From positions 5,315,501-5,379,500 of the forward strand of contig JAHQIY010000005.1 of assembly GCA_019054805.1 (NCBI GenBank): a stretch of DNA of 64,000 nt, in the 5' to 3' direction. This DNA is from Brachionus manjavacas (lineage: Eukaryota > Rotifera > Eurotatoria > Ploima > Brachionidae). The notes beneath the pieces were generated by a model. The model was not told where the DNA came from and ran no database searches. It saw only the letters and a program-made list of their open reading frames with translations. This document shows positions 9,985 to 18,860 of this stretch, piece after piece (the stretch's first letter is position 1; the number at the start of each line of letters is the position of its first letter). Made by a program: the position numbers and the translations under genes.

Positions 9985-12494
9985 TTAATCCGAATCTAAG
10001 CAGCTTCTTGGGTTCTCATAAGTCTCCCTTTCTTTTCTTATCATTTCATCTATTTGCTAAAAAAACGTTTTAATTTACTTTTAATGAAATAGATAAATCT
10101 CACCCTTAAAACTTCATTTGAAGTTGGTCTTTCGTTAACTGGCTTGATTAAGCTTAAAATGAATTTAAATAAAATTTATAATACAAAAAAATATGCCTAC
10201 GATAAAAATAAATTTTGCATTTTTTTTCGACAATTGATCTCTGGTCTGGGAAACTGGCAATTAGAAATAATATGTTTTAAATCTTTGTTTATGAATAAGT
10301 GTTCTAATCTAAACATTTCGTAAATGACACAACCAATTGACCTTTTTTATTTGATAAAACTTTTAAATAAATATCCAAAATAAAAGAAAAATTAAATACC
10401 AAACATCGCATCGATTATCTGGTCTTAGACTGATTATTATCTCTGGACTATAATAACATGGCATTTGATCTCTTTTTTTGTCTTCAATGAGCAATATTTC
10501 ATTTTGAAGCACAAAATCAAGTCCAAAATTTCCGATTTTTAACCTTTCATTACGTAAGTATATATTTCTTAAATAGTTAAAATTAATTTTAAATTTAAAT
10601 TGATAAATATTTACAAACGCTGGTCTTATATCTCTATGTGTTATTCTATTTTCGTGTAAAAAGCACACTCCATTAATTAAATAAAAAATAAAGTCAAATA
10701 TTTTTTCCTCGGAAATGGTTCGATGTTCATTACCAAATTTTTTTATAAATTCGGCAAGAGTGCCCTCCTAAGAACAAAATTGTCAAAAAAAAAAAATATT
10801 TTTTTCACTTACCTCAAAAAATTCGCTACTAGAGCAAAGCTTGTGACTTAGATCGAAAAATTCATCATTTAAAGCTATAAATGGATTTTTAAAGTCCTTA
10901 ATTCGTTTATGAACATCCCTGACATAAGTTAAATCTTTCTTCAAATCTGAATTATTGTTATATTTTACAATTCTCAGCAATCGACTTCAAAAACAACAAG
11001 TGAAATAATAATTATTTCTAAATAATTAAGTAAACATACCGTTTTTTATTTTTATTAATTGTCAAATAATCCAAAAAATACTCGCTGCTCTGAACAATTT
11101 GTTTTACTTTATAATCATTTATTTTTCCTTTAAAAATTTTATTTTTGTTTTTAAATTTTTCGGATCTAAAAAAAATTAAAACTAGAAATAAAAAGTTTTT
11201 TTCATCATTATTAATTTTACACATCAAGGTCCAGGTCTGATTTGGAACAATTATTCTCCTCATCACTGTCACTAAGGTGCTCATCCTGGTCTCTGCTTTC
11301 AAAATCCTTTTCGAATCGTTGATCAAAAGCTTTGAGTAAATAATCGCGAAAATTTAACGATTCTGATATTTCCTCACTTTGTTTTCGAATCTTGAAAAAA
11401 ATTAAATCTTAATCTCTCTCTTAAAATAAAAATTACTATTTTATCTCTGCTAAAAAACTCGCTCGCTATTTTAATTAGTCTTTCAGGCTTTGATCTACTT
11501 GTCGGCGATAATTTAACCATTCTTTTGAAAAATTTTAAAATCAAAAAATTGAGAAATTTTTTATTACTTTTTAAATAAGTTGTTTAACGACTTGGAATAA
11601 TTATCCGGCAAACTAGGGGCTTTCCATTCATCAAAATTTTGATTTAATAAAGAAAAATGCTTCCACTCACAAGTGCAAATTTCATATATAATCCAACCAA
11701 TACACCTGAATAGGCCAAATTTAGCTTAGTTTAAATCAGTGGTTACAATTACCAAACATGGTATTTGAAGTTAATTTTTTGGCGCTTGACAATCTCGGGA
11801 GAGTTAAAAATTCCGTAATTGTCACTCAAACATATTTCCAAGGTTGAGTTGTCATCCGGAACTTTCTGCGCATATTCGAATCCGTCAATTTTCAACTGGC
11901 CATTGTGTACAAAAATTGTGCTTTAAAGAAGTAAATGTCGGATTTTTTATTTTAGAAATTTATTTTTTTATTTTACTATGTGCACAATTTTTTGTGGACA
12001 ATTCTATTTCGATTTAAAAATTCAATTGCTCTCAAAAGTTGTAGGATCCAATTTTTTATCTGTTCATCATTATCTTGTTTTTTGTAGCGATTTTCAATCA
12101 GAAATTTGTTCAAGTCCCCTTCCTATATTTTATTAAAATTATTAAGAAATTATTTTCTCTTTTTCTTCATACTCTGCAGTATTCCACCAAAATGAAACTA
12201 AATTCATCAATGAAGTCACGGTGTTCATAGAACAGAAAATTATTTTTAAAATTATTATTTGGATTCCTGAACAAAATGTCGTTAATTTTATAAGCATCTT
12301 CCGCTTTTTGATTTTTTGCCATAAATCTATTCAAAACGTATCTTAAAAAATCCCAAAGTGTATTAAAAAGAAGTTAATATTTATGAATACAATTACGTTT
12401 TTCCATTTTCGTCACACAGAAGCCATGATTTTGGTCCGATTTGTTTCAAATTGCTGAACTTTCCGCTTAGAAACTGGTTAAGTGATGACGTCAT
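9985..12494 (-). CDS. Tandem NEK-like pseudokinase protein, 14 exons
   Basis: Exons, in transcript order: 12397-12494, 12173-12341, 11977-12122, 11753-11920, 11568-11705, 11437-11521, 11221-11390, 11040-11165, 10813-10984, 10619-10767, 10400-10567, 10201-10341, 10104-10152 and 9985-10056. They join to 1851 nt (616 aa) without a frame break. Domain 1 (about 10-240) keeps the kinase layout but has HKK (132-134) for HRD, Thr for the catalytic-loop Asn, DGF (150-152) for DFG and no beta-3 Lys. Domain 2 (about 345-605) keeps Lys374, HRD (468-470) and Asn475 but has NFG (487-489) for DFG and no glycine loop. CDVWSIGCVIYEM followed by a PVNERPT block resembles NEK kinases. An acidic linker (DEHLSDSDEENN) joins the domains. 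Probably a scaffold or weak kinase; the partner is unknown. Confidence 0.8.
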
Positions 12495-12668
12495 ATCTAT
12501 AATTGAAGTAAATTTAATTTCTTTTATTTTACTATTATGAAATTTGAAAAAATAAAAAATTTACAGCAAATTTAATTGTAACCAAGTTACCTGAAATGTT
12601 ATGAGAAAATTTGGTTTAATGAAATTAAATCGATTTTAAATTTTAATCCTCACAGGATTTGAATAACA

Positions 12669-12741
12669 GGGTCTGTGGCGCAATGGATAACGCGTCTGAC
12701 TACGAATCAGGAGATTGCAGGTTCGAATCCTGCCAGACTCG
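12669..12741 (+). tRNA. trnR-ACG: tRNA-Arg(ACG), copy 1
   Basis: A 73-base cloverleaf. The acceptor stem pairs GGGTCTG with CAGACTC and the discriminator base is G. The anticodon loop CTACGAA gives anticodon ACG (read as ICG, Arg CGN). The T arm is GGTTCGAATCC, which is also the B box of the Pol III promoter. A T-run directly after the gene is a Pol III terminator. There is no intron. Confidence 0.97.
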
Positions 12742-12906
12742 GATTTTTTTGCTAAAACTAAAAACAAAATTATTTTTTTATTCAATATTTTAATTTTGAA
12801 TGTTTAGTAAGAATTAAATTTCTCAAAAGTGGCTCTTGATTTTAAAATTTTCTAGTAAATTAAAAAAATAAAAATTTTTTGAAACTTTTTGTTAAGAAAA
12901 AAATTC

Positions 12907-12979
12907 CGAGTCTGGCAGGATTCGAACCTGCAATCTCCTGATTCGTAGTCAGACGCGTTATCCATTGCGCCACAGACCC
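12907..12979 (-). tRNA. trnR-ACG: tRNA-Arg(ACG), copy 2
   Basis: Identical in sequence to copy 1 but on the opposite strand, so copies 1 and 2 are convergent, 165 bases apart. A T-rich terminator follows the 3' end. Confidence 0.97.
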
Positions 12980-13451
12980 TTACAATGCCATATCTGATAT
13001 AATTTATTTAAAAAATTACAATATTAATCCTTTAAGCTTCTACAAAAAATTAAACCAATAAATACGATAAAAATAGAAACAAAGGGTAATTTAATTTGCG
13101 AGGTTTCAAAATCTGAAAATTAAGGTAGATCCATTAATGAAATAAGCAATTTTTATATTTTGAAATATGCCTTTTTTGAAAACTTGTATAATTAAAATAT
13201 TTTTATTGAGTGATTTAATTGATTCAAGCATTTTTTGGTTTCTTAGCTTATTTATTTAAAATTTAATTTTCAACCGATTCTCTTACTCATTGAAATGAAT
13301 CTTGATTTGACATGAATCAAATAAATAATTATGAAATTTTAAAATTCAATTTCGTATTAACTTACTTTTAAATAATTTAAAAAAAAAGAATTATAAAAAA
13401 AAGAACACTTTATTATAGTATTGAATTTGATTTTGGAAAGCAAAAAAACTT

Positions 13452-13524
13452 CGAGTCTGGCAGGATTCGAACCTGCAATCTCCTGATTCGTAGTCAGACG
13501 CGTTATCCATTGCGCCACAGACCC
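13452..13524 (-). tRNA. trnR-ACG: tRNA-Arg(ACG), copy 3
   Basis: Identical to copies 1, 2 and 4. Its 3' flank (a T-run, then GCTTTCCAAAATCAAA) is the same as that of copy 4. The duplicated unit therefore extended beyond the tRNA, and copies 3 and 4 form an inverted, divergent pair. Confidence 0.97.
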
Positions 13525-13816
13525 TGTTTTCTTTAAATTTAAATTTTTAGATCCTTTTTAAGATTAAAATTTTTCTCTTTAAATCTGGCTAAATTTTTAA
13601 TTAATTCACTTGAAATTATATCAGGTTTCAAAAAATCACAGTTGCTCAAAACGCTCACTTATAATCTTATTAATTACAAATTCTAATTAATTAAACTGTG
13701 CAAAGAAGCTTAAATAATTTTTGAAAAATAAAAGACTATAATTTTAGTCCATTGAAAAGTGTAATAAGAGAATTTAATAAGTATTTTTATCAGTAAAAAT
13801 AAAATTTATGAAAACA

Positions 13817-13889
13817 GGGTCTGTGGCGCAATGGATAACGCGTCTGACTACGAATCAGGAGATTGCAGGTTCGAATCCTGCCAGACTCG
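13817..13889 (+). tRNA. trnR-ACG: tRNA-Arg(ACG), copy 4
   Basis: Identical cloverleaf with anticodon ACG. A seven-T terminator is followed by GCTTTCCAAAATCAAA, as at copy 3. The bases just before the gene (AAAACA) also match copy 3, giving a short shared 5' flank. Confidence 0.97.
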
Positions 13890-16800
13890 AAGTTTTTTTG
13901 CTTTCCAAAATCAAATTTTATGTTAGAAAAACGTTTTATTTAATTAATTTTAATTTTAATTTTATTGAGTTTTATATAAAATTTAAAATTTATTTTAAAG
14001 CGTTCGTAACTTAAAATTTAAATCAATAATTTTGTGTTGACGAAATCAGAATAAAAATATTAATTCAAAATTATATGTAGCTTTAAATGTAATCGCTGAT
14101 TCATTATTAAGTGACTAATCTTTAGAAAATTGAAATGATAGATCATTATTTTTATTGAAATTGGACTTGATTATGGTTTAATTCAATCGATTGACTCATT
14201 TTAATATAAAATTTTTTCATTCAAATCTATTTATTTATTTATTTGAATTTTAGCTTTTAAGATATATTCTTTTTAAAATCTAAACAAAATTTCATATAGA
14301 ACTTATTTTTTTCAGACAAATAATTTTTTTATTCCACAAAATTTTAAATTTTATTCTGATTTTTTTTCAAATTTCTATTAAAAAAAACTTTTTTAAATTT
14401 GAATTTCATGTTTTACTCTTCTAACCGGGCTAAAACTTCACAAACTGCGCTAATCACTGCTTGATCAGGAAGGATTTAACTTAAATAGGTCAATAGATAT
14501 TCGATTACATAAAATTGCTTCATTAGCAAATTCTTCTTTTTATTGATAAATAATCATTTACGATAATTGAAGTTTATGTAAATTTTTTAAAGATAGTAAT
14601 ATATTAAATATTAAGCAGAATCTAACAAGATTCGTTATTGTTCCAATCGAAGATCTCAAAAATGGATATCAACAAATTTTTTTTCTGTAACCCTTAATTT
14701 TATTTTCGTTATTATCATATGAATTAATTGCTTAACAATAAAGATTCTTTTCCCTCAATTTTTTTTTAATTGAAAAATTTATCTTACTTTTTATTGTGGA
14801 AATTTCAGCCGCTTAAATCAAAATTTTAATAAGAATTTTCATAAATTAATTTTTGATGAAACTTTTTAATTTTCTTAATTTTCTGAATTTGAAAATCGGA
14901 GTTTTTTTTTATTCTTTTCTTTATGTAAATCCAAAGCAAATTTAAAGATATATTCTTAAGTAATATCTGTAATATTCTCTTGAACTCGCGATAAATTTTA
15001 GGCTATCAAGATTTGATTTAGAGAGTATTGATAATAATTTCAAATAAAAAAGTAAATTTACACAATAAAAAAAAATTTAATGTTTTGTTTATTTATTATT
15101 AAAAAAAATCCTGATACAAATGCCCGAATTTTTTTGCTGATGGTTTTTTCCTTCTATGAACCGCAGCTATAATTAAAAAAATATTTAATCCAAATACAAT
15201 TTATAAGTAAGAAGATTTTATTCAAGTTTTTTGTCAATTTTTTTTTGTTGATATAAAGCAATTATTTAAAGCTAGTTTTTAATATTTTTTCATTGATAAA
15301 ATTTGATGGAGAAATGTACTCTCAAATTTTGAATCAAATGCTAGATTTGTTTGGTCTGTTAAAACCAATTAACCAATATTTTCCGATTAATCGCCAATTT
15401 TAATTAAAAAACATTATAAAAATGACATTTTTTTTTAAAATTTTTAATAAAAAAATAGAGGCAACCTAAATAAAATTAAATCCGCATTTAAATGTGTTTA
15501 CAAAAAGTTAATTCACTTTTATTTCAGTTCTTAGCCTTTGTTTCTAAAATTGGTTCAAAATGGCTCATTTTGAAATTTTTTAGAGAAGTTTTTTTTTTAA
15601 AAATTAGGATAAATATTGGTAAATAGAAAATTCTATTTTGATCACTAATTTTATCATATATAATACAAGTTATGGAATTCAATTTAAAATTTCTATTCAA
15701 AAATATTAGTTCAAAATTAATTCTTAAATCGAAATTAAGAAATAATAAGAAGAAATTAAGTTCCTTTTCAATTCAACTAAATAAGAATAATTTAGGGTAA
15801 AGCAAACTAACACAATTTATGGTATTCAAATTTAGTTACAATGATCAAATTAAGAGGAACTCTCATTTTCCAAATAAATCTGTATAAAATTGTAAAAAAT
15901 CCTTACTTATAAGGTTTAAAAGTTTTGAAAATACATGAAACAAAGATTGTTGCTTTTGCTAGTATTTTTCGAAAAACCAAAATTTCAAAATTTTCATTAA
16001 GTTTCATTTTTATAAATTTTTTTCAGAATAAGAGGAATAAATAAAAACGAAAAATAATTAAACAAAAGTAAAATGATAAAAATCATTTTAAAGAGAATCT
16101 CATTTTAAAATCTATAACATAATATGACTTCAAATTGGAGATTTTCTTATGACGAGCTGGAATTTAAAAAAGACAACGATATCTTTAAAAATGGAATCAG
16201 CAAAAATATTTAAAAAAACAAAAAAACAATTCCGAGAATCAAAAAAAAATTGAATAAAATGAAATTTAGCTCCAAAACAAAATCAATTCAACCCTAAATT
16301 AAGTCGCTAAAGAGGAAGAATGATAAAATTTTGAAATAATTTTTACATAATTTAAGTAAATTTGTAAATTAACCATCAGTCAAAATAAATGAATTTATTT
16401 TTTAGCTAGGAGAATAGTGATTTCGGATGAGTTGAAAATTCAGTTAATTTTTTAATTCTTTTTCGGTTAATTTGTTTTTTTAAAGAAAGCTTTCACAAAT
16501 AAACATTTATATTCTGTCAAAAAAATATATTAATAAAATTTATCAATTATTTAAACAAAACTAATAGTAATAAGTAACTGTAAACATTTTGAAAAATTTC
16601 GAAATCTAAAATAAATTTTTTTTATGAGAGCCTGTTTAATTAAATAATTTTTTCCCGAATGAATTTATAAATGCCAAAAATCAATAAGTATTCTTTGTAT
16701 AAATGAAATAAAATTTTCATTTTCTATCTGAAGAGGAGTTTTGGATATTTTATATATCACTCCAAGTGTAACATAGTTACTAATTACTCATCTAGTCAAT

Positions 16801-18860
16801 GCAATTTTTTATTTATTGGCATTATACGTACTTTTTAAAAACTAAGCAAACATTACTAAAATACTTAAAAATTCTATCGAGTTTCTATACATAGCTGAAA
16901 AATATTTAGCAGATCTGTAAATTTTATTGGAATCATAAATGGGAAAAAAATCACATAATCTTCTCTTTTATTAATGTAATTTCGCATTAAAATTCTTAAA
17001 TTTTAGATATTAGCAAAAATAATTTTATAAAAAGTAAGATAATTTGACTGATCATAAATAATTTTACAATTATATCAATGATTAAAAAAATAGTATTCCT
17101 AGTTTAAATAAACAGCAATTTTTATTTTAAATATTATATAAGAAAAAATATCTGTATTTAAGCAGAACTCAAAACTCAATGTTCTCTTGATTAGATAAAT
17201 TAATAATAATAATAATTGGCCCTATTCTATCCTAGTGGATGATGGGGAGGCGCTCATCTCCTTTTCAAGTATCTTTTTGAGCAACGGCCACGATCTTAAA
17301 CAGAGGCTACTGCATCGAGTTGTATTATTTTATAATTTCGATTAGACAAATTAGAACCTAAATAAAAATTGAGTTACATAATTTAATTTTTCATCATTAT
17401 TTTTTCAAAATGGATAATTGAAATTTGGAAAAAAAGATACTCTACTTGGTTAGTACTGAATAAACTGGCTTGCCTTTTATAACTTCTATTTGTGATAAAA
17501 ATTTTAAATTAGATCCGGTTCAATCAATTAATAAAATAAAAGATTATTTGTGAAAATAAACATCATGTATAATGTATAATAATCGATTTTAAAATTTTTT
17601 ATTTGCGAAAATAAATTGTTTCCGGTATTTTAAAATTTCGATTATAATTATTTTAGGAAATTTTTTTTACTTTTAATTTGGCCGGTTTCTTAAAAGGATT
17701 TAAACAATTATCACAATAATAATGATTAATAGATACATTTTATATTATTAATATTGTTTTATTAGAATATAATCAGAATAACTTTGAAAATAAAATCTAA
17801 TAATTAAAAAAAAGACTTAAAAATCGATTTAATTCGATTACCAAGAATAAGTATCTTGCCAGTATTTATATTGTAATTTTTTTGTCAAAAAAATCAAAAA
17901 TAAAATCTCAAATTATTTTAATTTGGTCAATAAATTTTGAAAATAAATTTTTTTTGTATAATTAACCAATATTTTAATTTACGAAAATTGATATTCAATT
18001 TATTGAATAAGCATTTTATTAGTAATAGGCTTGTTCAGTTAAAAAAATTGTTAATTTTTTTTAATTTTCCCGCTGAGCCATAATAAAGATCAAATTTTTA
18101 ATTTAGTATAAATTATTTTGACATATAATTAAAAATTAATTATCCTGACAAGACAAAAAATGCAATTTATAAAGTTTTTTTATACTAAAAGTTAAAATTT
18201 GATATTTAAAATTTATTATTCTTTTCAATTTTACCAATAATTAAAATTTTAATCTTTCTTCCTAGTAAATCTAATTACTTAAGCGAATTTTTCTGATTTT
18301 ATGTGACTTAATTGTAAATATAGTTTAGAAAATATATTCAATGAAAATATAAGTTTAAATTTCGAAGAGGGGATTTAAATAGTTTGTACAAATATTCACT
18401 CGGTAACTAGACTATCTGATAACATTTTATAACAAAAAGGCGAAAACTAAAAAAATTGAAATTACTAAAATTTTGAGGAACTTTAGAAAAAAAATGAAAA
18501 AAAAATGAATATTTTATTAAGAAAAACCATTAGTGTCATTCAATAACTAGAGATATAAATATCCGAGCTGAATAAACCATATACGATGAAACAAAAAAAT
18601 TTTCTTTTTAGTTAACCCCCAATGTACTGCATTTTGGATTCGCTTCAATCCGCTCTCTCTCTTTAAATCTATAATAAATTTTTTTATAATAAAATTATAA
18701 TAAACCAAAACAAAAAAATAAAAATATAAATTTTTTTTAATGGCTTCTGATTTTTTTTAATTAAAAAGAAAATAAAGCACAAATCTAAATTAGTATTTTT
18801 AATTCAGCAGCAACTTGCTTGAGTCTGGGCTTCATACCAAGGTGTCATGCTTGACTTTAA
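13890..18860. other. Long gene-poor stretch
   Basis: About 5 kb of AT-rich DNA between the tRNA group and the kinase gene. No ORF with coding character, tRNA or long inverted repeat was seen. The only recognisable piece is the dispersed LINE-tail repeat at 17205-17290. Promoter or enhancer sequence for the kinase gene may lie at the right end. An acceptor-like pyrimidine/CAG site near 18810 could mark a 5' UTR intron, but that is a guess. Confidence 0.55.
17205..17290 (-). repeat. Dispersed LINE-tail repeat with an (AAT)n end, copy 2
   Basis: Matches 7900-7975: AAT trinucleotides, then CCCTATTCTATCCT, then GGGGAGGCGCTCATCTCC and TTTTCAAGTA, with only scattered substitutions. The sequences on either side differ between copies, so this is a dispersed repeat and not a segmental duplication. 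Confidence 0.65.

Noticed and set aside
10568..10614. Intron from the stronger-looking GTAAAT donor at 10614
   Set aside because: It is 47 bases long and leads to an immediate stop; the GTTTGT donor at 10618 keeps frame and gives the canonical kinase motif.
11018..11326. A separate gene starting between the two kinase domains
   Set aside because: A GTAAAA donor after 11221 joins in frame to 11165, making a single continuous protein; a split remains possible but is less economical.
13808..14014. Short ORF starting just before tRNA copy 4
   Set aside because: It reads through the tRNA gene and then AT-rich flank.
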